Shown here: piece by piece, positions 45,788-54,544 of the stretch
Numbering within the stretch: the stretch's first letter is position 1
How the letters are laid out: the number at the start of each line of letters is the position of its first letter
Assembly: GCF_013359815.1 (NCBI RefSeq)
Contig: NZ_JABMCF010000041.1
Location: forward strand, 1 to 64,000
DNA from: Curtobacterium flaccumfaciens
GTDB lineage: Bacteria > Actinomycetota > Actinomycetes > Actinomycetales > Microbacteriaceae
Length of the DNA: 64,000 bases
Reading direction: 5' to 3'
The notes under the pieces: generated by a model
Seen by the model: only the letters and a program-made list of their open reading frames with translations
Told to the model about the DNA's origin: nothing
Databases searched by the model: none
Position numbers and translations under genes: made by a program

Positions 45788-46082
45788 CGCCGACCCGCTG
45801 ACCTCGCACGGTGCGCGTCGACACGACCCGTGCAGGCTCGGGGCCTCGCGCACGGTGCGAGGTCGCTCGGACCGCGCACGGTTCGTGATGCGGTGCGAGG
45901 CTCGAGAAGCACGCACGGTGCGAGGTTCGTCAAGTGGTGCCACCGTGGTGGCTGGGTGCGGCGCTACAAGCCTGCACCGAGCGGACAACCTCGCACGGGC
46001 CGACACAGACAGCACCGTGCGGCTTCGGCCCACGTCCGCAGCCGCGCCCGCGCACCGCGCCCCGCAGCGCCCGCACCCTCAC
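45788..46082. repeat. Family C repeat cluster
   Basis: This 295-bp gap between convergent genes is filled by repeated GCACGGTGCGAGGT units (about 45795-45945), then a segment similar in reverse to the 37-kb repeats (GGTGCGGCGCTACAAGCCTG), and a CCGCGCCCG-rich end. No gene is supported. Confidence 0.6.
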
Positions 46083-46736
46083 CTAGAACAGCCCGCTGCG
46101 CGGCCCGTCCTCCGGACCGTCGAACCCGCGGAACATGTCCGACACCAGCGCCTCGATCTGCGGCTCCACCAGGCGTTCGACGGCTTCGGCGATCCGCGGC
46201 CGGTGGTCGATGAGCGCCAGGCACACCGCGGTGCCGGTCGACCGCGCACACTCGTCGGACAGCGCGATCTCGTGCCGGAGCGCAGCCTTGGCCTCGTCGG
46301 ACAGCGGCTCACGCGGCGTCTGCTCCCCCGCACCGGTGCCAGCCAGCTCGCCGAGGGTGAACAGGAACGGCGACCCCGGCGACGGCTCGGGGTCCACGTC
46401 GAGGCCCTGGAACTCCGGCGACAACCCCTCGGCCGGCTGGTACCCGGCATGCCGCTTCCGGGCCGCCGCCCGCTCGAGTTCCCGCTGCAGCAGCGGCAGG
46501 TTCTTCGCCGTGTAGTCGTCGACGGCGTCCTCGACGATCGTCGAGATCCGCCCGATCAGCGCGTGCTGGACGGCGTGCGGCACGTCGGGTCCGAACCCGG
46601 CGGCCGCAGCGATCGGGGACCCGGTGCACTTCCGGCAGATGCGCGTGCGCGGGCGGGCGGTCCCGATCTGCCAGCGCGGCAGCCAGCGCAGCCACAGGTC
46701 GACCGCGCCACGCACGCGACCGTCGATGCCGTCCAT
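46083..46736 (-). CDS. Conserved protein of unknown function (217 residues)
   Basis: This protein starts with a region holding a CRKC pair (RTRICRKCTGS) and is followed by a helical domain (NLPLLQRELERAAARKRH). A conserved segment, GYQPAEGLSPEFQGLDVDPEP, precedes a C-terminal helix pair ending GPRSGLF. No family was recognised with confidence. The start at 46736 is supported by TACTGT 6 nt upstream. Confidence 0.75.
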   Translation of the reverse strand: MDGIDGRVRGAVDLWLRWLPRWQIGTARPRTRICRKCTGSPIAAAAGFGPDVPHAVQHALIGRISTIVEDAVDDYTAKNLPLLQRELERAAARKRHAGYQPAEGLSPEFQGLDVDPEPSPGSPFLFTLGELAGTGAGEQTPREPLSDEAKAALRHEIALSDECARSTGTAVCLALIDHRPRIAEAVERLVEPQIEALVSDMFRGFDGPEDGPRSGLF

Positions 46737-46742
46737 CCCTCA

Positions 46743-46748
46743 ACAGTA
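46743..46748 (-). promoter_or_regulatory. -10 box of a likely leaderless transcript (217-residue protein)
   Basis: TACTGT on the minus strand is separated by 6 nt from the ATG at 46736. It abuts a family A half-element. Confidence 0.45.
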
Positions 46749-46805
46749 GGCCTGGAGGCGCGGATCACCCCCGCACACCGCGCCGGTCGGGCAATCCACC
46801 GGTTC

Positions 46806-47774
46806 TCAGGCCTGTGGTTCCGTCACGAAGTCGATCAGCTCCTCGACACGGCCGAGCAGCTCCGGCTCGAGGTCGGCGAAGGTGCGCACCTGCCCGAGGA
46901 TCCGCTGCCATGCTCGGGCGATGTCGGCCTGCTCGGCGTGCGGCCAGCCGAGTGCCTGGCAGATGCCCGCCTTCCACTCGATCGAGCGCGGGATCGTCGG
47001 CCACGCCCGCAGCCCGACCCGCGCCGGCTTGACCGACTGCCAGACGTCGACGAACGGGTGCCCGACGACGAGCACGTGCGCTCCCCACCTGCCGCGCATC
47101 ACGGCGTCGGCGAAGCGAGACTCCTTCGACCCGGGCACCAGGTGGTCGACCAGGACCCCGACCCGGCGCTCCCGCGTCGGCTGGAACTCGTCGAGCACCG
47201 CCGCCAGGTTGTCGACGCCGGAGAGTTCCTCGACCACGACGCCCTCGACGCGCAGGTCGGCGCCCCACACCTTCTCGACGAGTTCCGCGTCGTGCTTGCC
47301 CTCGACCATGATGCGGCTGGGGAGCGCCACCCGAGCACGCTGCGACTCCACGGCGAACGATCCGGACGCGGTGCGGAGGCGACCACCGTCGGACGCCTGC
47401 CGCACGGCGGGCGCGCCCCCGGGCCTCCAGTCCGAATGAACGGAACCGACGGAACCAGCGGCACCCGCACGGCCAGCGGAACCAGCCCCGACAGCACCCC
47501 CGGCAGACCGCCCGACCGGCGCCGACGGCCGTCCCAGCGTCACCAGCTCACCCTCGAGCAGGAACTGCCCGGTGAAGGGGAAGGAACGCGTGCGCCCCTT
47601 CCAGTCCTCGAGCGCGATGTTGCCCGCCTCGAGCCCCACCACGGCACCGGCCCACCCGGAGTCCGGGTCCTCGAGCACCATGTCCCGTTCGAGCGGCACC
47701 TGCCGCACCTTCTTCACCCCGCGCGAGCGCCAGTCCCCCGAGAGCACATCGCCGCCGTACCGGTCGTCGTCCAC
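46806..47774 (-). CDS. DUF3097 protein with a Toprim-like region
   Basis: This 322-residue protein matches DUF3097. It opens with DDDRYGGDVL, has a small beta domain (GWAGAVVGLEAGNIALEDW), then a Ser/Gly/Ala linker (~residues 88-130) and a core that resembles a Toprim fold (RIMVEGKHDAELVEKVWG, then GVLVDHLVPGSKESR). Function is unknown. I chose GTG 47774 over GTG 47780 because TACCCT lies 7 nt before it and only 1 nt before the other. A family A half-element lies within the linker near 47420. Confidence 0.87.
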   Translation of the reverse strand: MDDDRYGGDVLSGDWRSRGVKKVRQVPLERDMVLEDPDSGWAGAVVGLEAGNIALEDWKGRTRSFPFTGQFLLEGELVTLGRPSAPVGRSAGGAVGAGSAGRAGAAGSVGSVHSDWRPGGAPAVRQASDGGRLRTASGSFAVESQRARVALPSRIMVEGKHDAELVEKVWGADLRVEGVVVEELSGVDNLAAVLDEFQPTRERRVGVLVDHLVPGSKESRFADAVMRGRWGAHVLVVGHPFVDVWQSVKPARVGLRAWPTIPRSIEWKAGICQALGWPHAEQADIARAWQRILGQVRTFADLEPELLGRVEELIDFVTEPQA

Positions 47775-47781
47775 CCGCACG

Positions 47782-47787
47782 AGGGTA
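47782..47787 (-). promoter_or_regulatory. -10 box of a likely leaderless transcript (DUF3097 gene)
   Basis: TACCCT on the minus strand is separated by 7 nt from the GTG at 47774. Confidence 0.5.
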
Positions 47788-47854
47788 CTGTCGACGACGG
47801 CCCGGACGACGTCGACCGCGCCGGTTCCCCATCATCTCGACGGAAGGCCCGCCC

Positions 47855-48904
47855 GTGCGCGCAGCGATCATCCACGCCCCGAACGACATCCGCGTCGAGG
47901 AGCGCGACCGACCCGGGCTGCTGTCCGGCAAGGACGTCGTCGTCAAGGTCCTCGCGGCCTGTGTCTGCGGATCGGACCTCTGGCCCTACCGCGGCGTCAC
48001 CGAGACGAAGCAGCCCCGGCCGATCGGCCACGAGCTCGTCGGCGAGGTCGTCGCCGTCGGTGACGACGTCACCGGCCTGCACGAGGGCGACTTCGTCATC
48101 TCCCCCTTCACCATGAACGACGGCACCTGCCAGGCCTGCCGCAACGGCATGACCACCGGCTGCGACCACCTGTCCGGGTTCGGCAGCACGGACGCGTACG
48201 GCGACCCCGTCGGTGGCGCACAGGCCGAGTACGTGCGGATCCCGGACGCCGACGCCACGCTCGTCGCGGTCCCCGGCCCGGTCGACCCGGCCCTGGTGCC
48301 GTCGCTGCTCACCCTGTCCGACGTCTTCTCGACCGGTCACCACGCCGCGGTGTCGGCAGCGGTCGGCCCCGGCAAGACCGTCGTCGTGGTCGGCGACGGC
48401 GCGGTCGGCCTGTCCGCCGTGCTCGCCTCGAAGCGGCTCGGGGCGGAGCGCATCATCGCGATGAGCCGCCACGCCGACCGGCAGGCACTCGCCCGCGAGT
48501 TCGGTGCCACCGACATCGTGGCGGAGCGCGGCGACGAGGGCGTCGCGGCGGTCCGCGCGCTGCTCGGCGGCGACCTGGCCGACTGCGCCGTCGAGGCCGT
48601 CGGCACCGAGGAGAGCATGGACCAGGCGCTGCACTCGGTCCGCCCCGGCGGCAACGTCGGCTTCGTCGGGGTCCCGCACGGGGTGCCGACCATCGGCACG
48701 CGCTACCTGTTCGACACGAACATCGTCATCGCGGGCGGCATGGCCCCGGCCCGGAAGTACATCCCCGAGCTGCTGCCCGACGTGCTGTCCGGCGCGATCG
48801 ACCCCGGTCGCGTCTTCGACCTGGAGCTGCCGCTCGACGAGGCCGCCGAGGCCTACCGCGCGATGGACGAGCGCCGGGCCATCAAGGTGCTGCTGCGCCC
48901 GTAG
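47855..48904 (+). CDS. Zinc-dependent alcohol dehydrogenase family protein
   Basis: This 349-residue medium-chain dehydrogenase oxidises alcohols or reduces carbonyls with NAD(P). The catalytic-zinc residues are Cys in VCGSDLWPYRG and His in PIGHELVGEV. The cofactor site is VVVVGDGAVGLSAVL. The lobe that usually binds structural zinc has only three Cys (DGTCQACRNGMTTGC), as seen in several actinobacterial relatives. Start GTG 47855 has GGAAGG about 8 nt upstream. A family A hairpin follows the stop. Confidence 0.92.
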   Translation: MRAAIIHAPNDIRVEERDRPGLLSGKDVVVKVLAACVCGSDLWPYRGVTETKQPRPIGHELVGEVVAVGDDVTGLHEGDFVISPFTMNDGTCQACRNGMTTGCDHLSGFGSTDAYGDPVGGAQAEYVRIPDADATLVAVPGPVDPALVPSLLTLSDVFSTGHHAAVSAAVGPGKTVVVVGDGAVGLSAVLASKRLGAERIIAMSRHADRQALAREFGATDIVAERGDEGVAAVRALLGGDLADCAVEAVGTEESMDQALHSVRPGGNVGFVGVPHGVPTIGTRYLFDTNIVIAGGMAPARKYIPELLPDVLSGAIDPGRVFDLELPLDEAAEAYRAMDERRAIKVLLRP

Positions 48905-48930
48905 TGGCGCGCGTCGTGGACGCACCGACA

Positions 48931-48978
48931 GACGGACGGGAGGCCCGTGGCGGCGTCGCCACGGGCCTCCCGTCCGTC
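48931..48978. terminator. Family A hairpin, copy 5
   Basis: GACGGACGGGAGGCCCGTGG pairs with its complement around GCGT. It lies 26 bp after the alcohol dehydrogenase stop, between convergent genes. Confidence 0.7.
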
Positions 48979-49013
48979 GTCTGGTCACGTCGGACAACCG
49001 GCGGCCCGCCCGC

Positions 49014-49736
49014 TCAGGCGTCGCGGATCGCCAGCACCCGGTGCGGCGCAGCCGCCTCGGCCCGCCATCCGCCGGGCAGCACGTCGCGGAGTTCGGGCAC
49101 GGTGAAGCTCCGGCGGATCGACCGCAGGCCGTCGACGCGGATGAAGGTCCCCGCCGCCACGAGCGGTGACGCCAGCGCGTACGCCCGGTAGGCCGAGGGC
49201 GACCGCCGGATGTCGGAGTGCAGGCTGCGCCCGCTCGCGAGCAGTTCTGAGTCGGCGAGGAACCCCCGACGCTCCTCGTCGCCCAGGTGGTGCAGCACGT
49301 GGTTCGACACGACGACGTCGAACCGCTCACCCGCCGCGACCAGGTCACCGCTCGACTGCTGCCGGAACGTCACACCGGTCGGGGACGACCGCCGTGCCGC
49401 GGCGATGGCGCGTTCGTCCGGGTCGACCCCGACGACCTCGAGGTCGAATCCGTCGCTCGCCGCCCACCGCACCAGCGAGCGGGCCAGGTCGCCGCCGCCG
49501 CACCCCAGGTCGAGGACCCGGCCGCGGCCGCTGGCGGGCAGGGCCGGCACGACGTGGGACCGCCAGGCCGCACGCCAGCCGCTCACGAGCGCGTTCACGA
49601 CGGCGAAGCGCCGGAACGTGCGCGCGAGGGCGCGCGGGTCGCAGTCCGGGTCGTCCATCAGCTCGGTCAGGTCGAGCGCGCGGGTGCGCAGGTCGACGGC
49701 CGGGAGGCCCGTGGTGCCGCCGTTCTGACGGCTCAC
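49014..49736 (-). CDS. Class I SAM-dependent methyltransferase
   Basis: This 240-residue methyltransferase has the SAM motif I VLDLGCGGGD, motif II VVGVDPDERAI and VVSNHVLHHLG. The start GTG 49736 overlaps the polyketide synthase stop as GTGA, so it probably methylates the polyketide product. Its N terminus includes a family A half-element near 49700. Confidence 0.92.
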   Translation of the reverse strand: MSRQNGGTTGLPAVDLRTRALDLTELMDDPDCDPRALARTFRRFAVVNALVSGWRAAWRSHVVPALPASGRGRVLDLGCGGGDLARSLVRWAASDGFDLEVVGVDPDERAIAAARRSSPTGVTFRQQSSGDLVAAGERFDVVVSNHVLHHLGDEERRGFLADSELLASGRSLHSDIRRSPSAYRAYALASPLVAAGTFIRVDGLRSIRRSFTVPELRDVLPGGWRAEAAAPHRVLAIRDA

Positions 49737-50920
49737 GCCGCGCCCGTGGTCGCGACGGGCACGCGGGCGGGTGCGACAGCGGGTTCCGCCGCGGGTTCTG
49801 CCGCGGGCAACACCGCGGATTCGGCCGCGGGCGACGCCTCGGTCCGCACCGCGGTGAGCCGCGCGCTCTCGACGGTGAGGCCGGGGCCGAAGGCGAGCGC
49901 GACGACGGCGCTGCCGTCCTCGAGGCCGGCGTCGACGGCGTCCCGGAGCACGAAGAGCACGGTGGCGCTCGACATGTTGCCGTGTTCGCGCAGCACCCGC
50001 CGGCTCGACTCCATGGCGCTGTCGGGCAGGCCGAGCGACTCCTGGGTGCGGTCGAGGATGGCCCGGCCGCCCGGGTGCACCGCCCACACCGGCACGTCCG
50101 ACGCCGGCCCGTTGTCGAGCAGCGGTTGCACGGCGTTCGGGACGTGCAGGCCGACGAGCTTCGGCACGGCGGTGGACAGGACCATCTCGAAGCCCTCGTC
50201 CCCGATGTTCCACGCCATCTCGGACGCCCCTTCGGGCACCACGGCCGTCGTGAAGTCGTCGAAGCGCAGACCGGCGCCGTCCCGGGCGACGACCGCGGCG
50301 GCCGCACCGTCGCCGAAGACGCTGTTCGCGACGATCTGGTCGGGGTCGTTCGAGGCGCGGACGTGCAGGGTGCAGAGTTCGCCGCAGACGACGAGCACGA
50401 CGGCGTCCGGGTCCTGGTCGACGAACGCCGCGGCGATCCGGAGCGCGGGGAACGCGGCGCAGCAGCCCATGAAGCCGATGTGGTGCCGGAAGACGCCCCC
50501 GGGGAGCCCGAGCTGCTCGACGACGTCGATGTCGGGACCGGGCTGCGTGAACCCGGTGCACGACACGGTCACCAGGTGCGTGACGGCCTCCGGCGCGATG
50601 CCGGCACGTTCGACGGCGTCACGGGCGGCCGCGACGAACAGCGGCGGGGCGAGTTCGCGGTACCGGTCGTTGCGTGAGCCGGTGGACGGCGAGCGCAGGG
50701 TGCCGTCGTCATCACGGAAGGCCCCACCGGCACGCGCGGAGTCGAGTTCCTCGAGGACGGTGTGCCGCTGGTCGACCGCCGACCCGTCGAACGCGGCGGG
50801 GACGAGCCGTTTGCCGAGCCGCCCGAGGTCGGGTTGGGCGGAGAAGAGGTCACGCACCCGGGGCTGGTCGAGGGTCGTCTCGGGGACGGCGGTTCCGATG
50901 GCGCGGATCGTTGCGGACAC
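49733..50920 (-). CDS. Type III polyketide synthase
   Basis: This 395-residue chalcone-synthase-like enzyme carries the catalytic triad Cys153 (GFMGCCAAF), His282 (WAVHPGGRA) and Asn315 (EHGNMSSAT). It extends acyl-CoA starters with malonyl-CoA to alkylresorcinol, alkylpyrone or similar products. A tail of about 40 residues rich in Ala/Pro/Glu follows the domain. It forms a two-gene operon with a methyltransferase gene. The UbiA and FAD-reductase genes seen beside such synthases in many actinobacteria are absent here. Confidence 0.94.
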   Translation of the reverse strand: MSATIRAIGTAVPETTLDQPRVRDLFSAQPDLGRLGKRLVPAAFDGSAVDQRHTVLEELDSARAGGAFRDDDGTLRSPSTGSRNDRYRELAPPLFVAAARDAVERAGIAPEAVTHLVTVSCTGFTQPGPDIDVVEQLGLPGGVFRHHIGFMGCCAAFPALRIAAAFVDQDPDAVVLVVCGELCTLHVRASNDPDQIVANSVFGDGAAAAVVARDGAGLRFDDFTTAVVPEGASEMAWNIGDEGFEMVLSTAVPKLVGLHVPNAVQPLLDNGPASDVPVWAVHPGGRAILDRTQESLGLPDSAMESSRRVLREHGNMSSATVLFVLRDAVDAGLEDGSAVVALAFGPGLTVESARLTAVRTEASPAAESAVLPAAEPAAEPAVAPARVPVATTGAA

Positions 50921-50993
50921 GACTCATCCTGTCACCGGATCGCTGACGCATCCCCAGGATGCGCACGGCAACGGGACGCACGGGGACGGGAAG

Positions 50994-51032
50994 CACGGAG
51001 GGCACGGCACCGACCGGTGCCGTGCCCTCCGT
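50994..51032. terminator. Hairpin after gatB (family A-like)
   Basis: CACGGAGGGCACGGCACCG pairs with its complement around ACC. It begins 12 bp past the gatB stop and between the gatB and polyketide synthase genes. Confidence 0.65.
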
Positions 51033-51043
51033 GGTGGGACCGC

Positions 51044-52549
51044 CTAGGACTGCTGTGCGCGCTCCAGCACGAGTTCGCGCACGCGGGCGGCGTCGGCCTG
51101 GCCCTTCATGGCCTTCATGACCGCACCGATGATCGCGCCGGCCGCCTGGACCTTGCCGTCCTGGATCTTCGCCAGCACGTCGGGCTGCGCCGCGAGTGCT
51201 TCGTCGACCGCGGCCGTCAGGGCGGAGTCGTCCGAGACGACCTTGAGCCCGCGGGCCTCGACGACCTGCGCCGGCGAGCCCTCGCCCGCGATGACGCCCT
51301 CGAGCACCTGGCGTGCCAGGCGGTCGGTCAGGTCGCCGGACTCGACGAGCGCGATGACCTCGGCGACGTGCTTCGGCGACACCAGGTCACCGGGGGCGGC
51401 GTCCTGCGCGTTGGCGACGCGGCTGATCTCACCGGTCCACCACTTGCGGGCGGCCTGCGGTGCGGCGCCGGCGGCGACGGTGCCCTCGACCTCGTCGAGC
51501 AGCCCGCCGTTGACGACGTCCTGGAACTCCAGGTCGGCGAAGCCCCAGTCACCCTTCAGGCGACGGCGACGTGCGACCGGGGCCTCGGGCAGCGAGGCAC
51601 GGAGCTCCGCGATGACGGCGGGGTCCGGCACGACGGGCAGCAGGTCGGGCTCCGGGAAGTACCGGTAGTCGTCGGCGTCCGACTTCGGACGACCGGCCGA
51701 GGTGCGGCCGGTGTCCTCGTGCCAGTGCCGGGTCTCCTGCGTGATCGTGCCCCCGGCGGCGAGGATCGCGGCCTGGCGCTGGATCTCGTAGCGGATGGCA
51801 CGCTCGACGGCGCGGAACGAGTTGACGTTCTTGGTCTCGGTGCGGGTGCCGAGCTTCTCCTGCCCGCGGGGGCGCAGCGAGATGTTCGCGTCGCACCGCA
51901 GGTTGCCGCGCTCCATGCGGGCCTCGGAGACACCGAGCGCCCGGACGAGGTCGCGGATGACCTGCACGTAGGCGGCACCGAGCTCGGGGGCACGGTGCTC
52001 GGCGCCGAAGATCGGCTTCGTGACGATCTCGACCAGGGGCACACCGGCACGGTTGTAGTCGACGAGCGAGTACTCGGCACCCTGGATGCGGCCGGTGGCA
52101 CCACCGACGTGCGTCAGCTTGCCGGCGTCCTCTTCCATGTGGGCGCGCTCGATCGGGATGTTGTAGATCGTCCCGTCGGCGAGCTCGACCTCGACCTCGC
52201 CCTCGTAGGCGATGGGCTCGTCGTACTGCGAGACCTGGTAGTTCTTCGGGTTGTCCGGGTAGAAGTAGTTCTTCCGGGCGAACCGCGAGGACTCGGCGAT
52301 CGAGCAGCCGAGCGCGAGCCCGAGCTGGATCGAGTACCGCACGGCCTGTGCGTTCACGACCGGCAGCGACCCGGGCAGCCCGAGGTCGACCGGGGTGACG
52401 TTCGTGTTGGGCTCGCCGCCGAAGAAGTTCGGGGCGTCCGAGAACATCTTGGTCTTCGTCGCGAGTTCGACGTGGACCTCGAAGCCGAGCACCGGCTCGT
52501 AGCGCTCGAGCGCCTCGTCGAAGTCCATCAGCGCGTCCTTCTGCGCCAT
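51044..52549 (-). CDS. gatB: Aspartyl/glutamyl-tRNA amidotransferase subunit B
   Basis: This 501-residue subunit binds mischarged Glu-tRNA(Gln) or Asp-tRNA(Asn) and, with GatA and GatC, converts it to the correct amide. Motifs are [32 protein letters not shown] and [13 protein letters not shown], with a C-terminal YqeY-like domain. The start at 52549 overlaps the gatA stop by one base (TGATG). Confidence 0.96.
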   Translation of the reverse strand: MAQKDALMDFDEALERYEPVLGFEVHVELATKTKMFSDAPNFFGGEPNTNVTPVDLGLPGSLPVVNAQAVRYSIQLGLALGCSIAESSRFARKNYFYPDNPKNYQVSQYDEPIAYEGEVEVELADGTIYNIPIERAHMEEDAGKLTHVGGATGRIQGAEYSLVDYNRAGVPLVEIVTKPIFGAEHRAPELGAAYVQVIRDLVRALGVSEARMERGNLRCDANISLRPRGQEKLGTRTETKNVNSFRAVERAIRYEIQRQAAILAAGGTITQETRHWHEDTGRTSAGRPKSDADDYRYFPEPDLLPVVPDPAVIAELRASLPEAPVARRRRLKGDWGFADLEFQDVVNGGLLDEVEGTVAAGAAPQAARKWWTGEISRVANAQDAAPGDLVSPKHVAEVIALVESGDLTDRLARQVLEGVIAGEGSPAQVVEARGLKVVSDDSALTAAVDEALAAQPDVLAKIQDGKVQAAGAIIGAVMKAMKGQADAARVRELVLERAQQS

Positions 52550-54096
52550 CAGATCACACCTTCCTGCGCAGCGGACTGCTGACTCTGGTCGAGGTCCGGG
52601 ACGGACGCGATGAGCGGCGCGCCCCACTGCTGTTCGAGCAGACGCTCGAGGGCGGCACCGTAGCGGTACAGCCGGGCGTCCTCACGCTGGGGCGCCATCA
52701 GCTGCACGCCGACGGGCAGGCCGTCCTCGGGCGCGAGGCCGTTCGGGATGCTCATGCCGGGCACGCCCGCGAGGTTCGCCGGGATCGTGGTGAGGTCGTT
52801 GAGGTACATCGCCAGCGGGTCGTCGATGCGCTCACCGATCGGGAACGCGGTCGTCGGCGCCGACGGGCTGACGAGCAGGTCGACCTGCTCGAAGGCGGCC
52901 TGGAAGTCCCGCTGCACGAGCGTGCGGACCTTCTGCGCCGAGCCGTAGTAGGCGTCGTAGTAGCCGGCGCTCAGGGCGTAGGTGCCGAGGATGATGCGCC
53001 GCTTGACCTCGGGCCCGAAGCCGGCTTCGCGCGTGGCGGCCATGACGTCCTCGACGGTGGCACCGTTCTCGGGCGTGACCCGGAGGCCGAAGCGCACCGA
53101 GTCGAACTTGGCGAGGTTCGACGACGCCTCGGCCGGGAGGATCAGGTAGTACGCGCTGATCGCGTACGCGAACGACGGGGCGTCGATCTCGACGACGACC
53201 GCACCGGCCGACTCGAGCAGCGCGACCGTCTCCTGGAAGCGCTGGGTGACCCCGGCCTGGAACCCGTCACCCCCGGCGAGTTCCTTCACCACGCCGACGC
53301 GCAGGCCGCGGAGCGTGTCCGCCTGCAGCCCTTCGCGTGCGGCCGCGGCCATCGAGGGCCAGGCGTCCGGGATCGACGTGGAGTCCTTCGGGTCGTGCCC
53401 GCCGATGACGTCGTGCAGGAGCGCGGCGTCGAGGACGGTGCGGGACACCGGGCCGATCTGGTCGAGGCTGGACGCCAGGGCGATGGCGCCGTAGCGGCTC
53501 ACCCCGCCGTAGGTCGGCTTCACACCGACCGTGCCCGTCACCGCACCCGGCTGGCGGATGGAGCCACCCGTGTCCGAACCGAGGGCGAACGGGGCTTCGT
53601 GCGCGGCGACCGCAGCGGCCGAGCCACCGCCGGACCCGCCGGGGATCCGGTCGAGGTCCCACGGGTTGCGGGTCGGGCCGTAGGCCGAGAACTCGGTGGT
53701 CGAGCCCATCGCGAACTCGTCCATGTTGGTCTTGCCGAGCGGCACGAGGCCGGCGGCGCGGAGCTTCGCGACGGGGGTGGCGTCGTACGGCGGCACCCAG
53801 CCCTCGAGGATCCTGGACCCGGCGGTGGTGGGCATGTCCTGCGTGCACAGGACGTCCTTGACGGCGATCGGCACACCGGCGAGCGGCCCGAGGTCGTCGC
53901 CCGCGGCGCGGCGGGAGTCGATCGACTTCGCCACCGCCAGGGCGTTCTGGTTGACGTGCAGGAACGCGTGCACGTCGCCGTCGACGGCGGCGATCCGGTC
54001 GAGGTGGGCCTGGGTGGCCTCGACGCTCGAGACGTCGCGCGCCACGAGGGCGTCGGCGAGCGCCGCGGCGCTCAGCTTCGTGATGTCGTCAGTCAC
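52549..54096 (-). CDS. gatA: Aspartyl/glutamyl-tRNA amidotransferase subunit A
   Basis: This 515-residue amidase releases ammonia from Gln for the tRNA-bound Glu/Asp. The amidase signature is visible as [17 protein letters not shown] and [12 protein letters not shown], with the catalytic Lys in IAVKDVLCT. It starts at GTG 54096, downstream of a short direct repeat (GGCGAAGAACAG twice, once as the end of gatC). Confidence 0.96.
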   Translation of the reverse strand: MTDDITKLSAAALADALVARDVSSVEATQAHLDRIAAVDGDVHAFLHVNQNALAVAKSIDSRRAAGDDLGPLAGVPIAVKDVLCTQDMPTTAGSRILEGWVPPYDATPVAKLRAAGLVPLGKTNMDEFAMGSTTEFSAYGPTRNPWDLDRIPGGSGGGSAAAVAAHEAPFALGSDTGGSIRQPGAVTGTVGVKPTYGGVSRYGAIALASSLDQIGPVSRTVLDAALLHDVIGGHDPKDSTSIPDAWPSMAAAAREGLQADTLRGLRVGVVKELAGGDGFQAGVTQRFQETVALLESAGAVVVEIDAPSFAYAISAYYLILPAEASSNLAKFDSVRFGLRVTPENGATVEDVMAATREAGFGPEVKRRIILGTYALSAGYYDAYYGSAQKVRTLVQRDFQAAFEQVDLLVSPSAPTTAFPIGERIDDPLAMYLNDLTTIPANLAGVPGMSIPNGLAPEDGLPVGVQLMAPQREDARLYRYGAALERLLEQQWGAPLIASVPDLDQSQQSAAQEGVI

Positions 54097-54107
54097 TGTT
54101 CTTCGCC

Positions 54108-54407
54108 CTACTGTTCTTCGCCGAGGATGGCGGTCACGCGGAACCGTTCGCCGTCGGAGTCGGGCGCCCCGGAGAGCGCCTGCTCCTGCGTCAGCGTCGT
54201 GCCGACCACATCGGGTCGGGTGACGTTGCCGAGCGGCACGGGGTGGCTCGTCGCCGGGACGTCGTCGGTCGCGACCTCGGCGACCTTGGCGACGCTCTCG
54301 ACGATGTGCGACAGCTCCCCGGTCAGCTTCTCGATCTCGTCGGGCGTGAGTGCGATACGTGCGAGGTTCGCCAGGTGTGCGACCTGCTCGCTCGTGATGT
54401 CAGGCAT
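54108..54407 (-). CDS. gatC: Aspartyl/glutamyl-tRNA amidotransferase subunit C
   Basis: This 99-residue subunit stabilises the GatA-GatB complex. The pattern [20 protein letters not shown] and [14 protein letters not shown] fits GatC. The ATG at 54407 opens the gatCAB operon. The frame continues open upstream but only through a repeat. Confidence 0.94.
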   Translation of the reverse strand: MPDITSEQVAHLANLARIALTPDEIEKLTGELSHIVESVAKVAEVATDDVPATSHPVPLGNVTRPDVVGTTLTQEQALSGAPDSDGERFRVTAILGEEQ

Positions 54408-54484
54408 GGTGCTCCGTCGATCGGTTCGTGGAATGCCCCACAGTCTATTGGCTGCGTCGGGCGCGCAGGCGCGGCTGTGGACAA

Positions 54485-54537
54485 CCCCCTGGAGGCCCGG
54501 TGCCGGTCCGCCGGACCGGCACCGGGCCTCCAGGGGG
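54485..54537. terminator. Family A-type hairpin, copy 6
   Basis: CCCCCTGGAGGCCCGGTGCC and GGCACCGGGCCTCCAGGGGG flank a short inner palindrome, 53 bp in all. It ends 8 bp before the end of the penicillin-binding protein gene, between that gene and gatC. Confidence 0.7.
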
Positions 54538-54544
54538 TCGAGGG

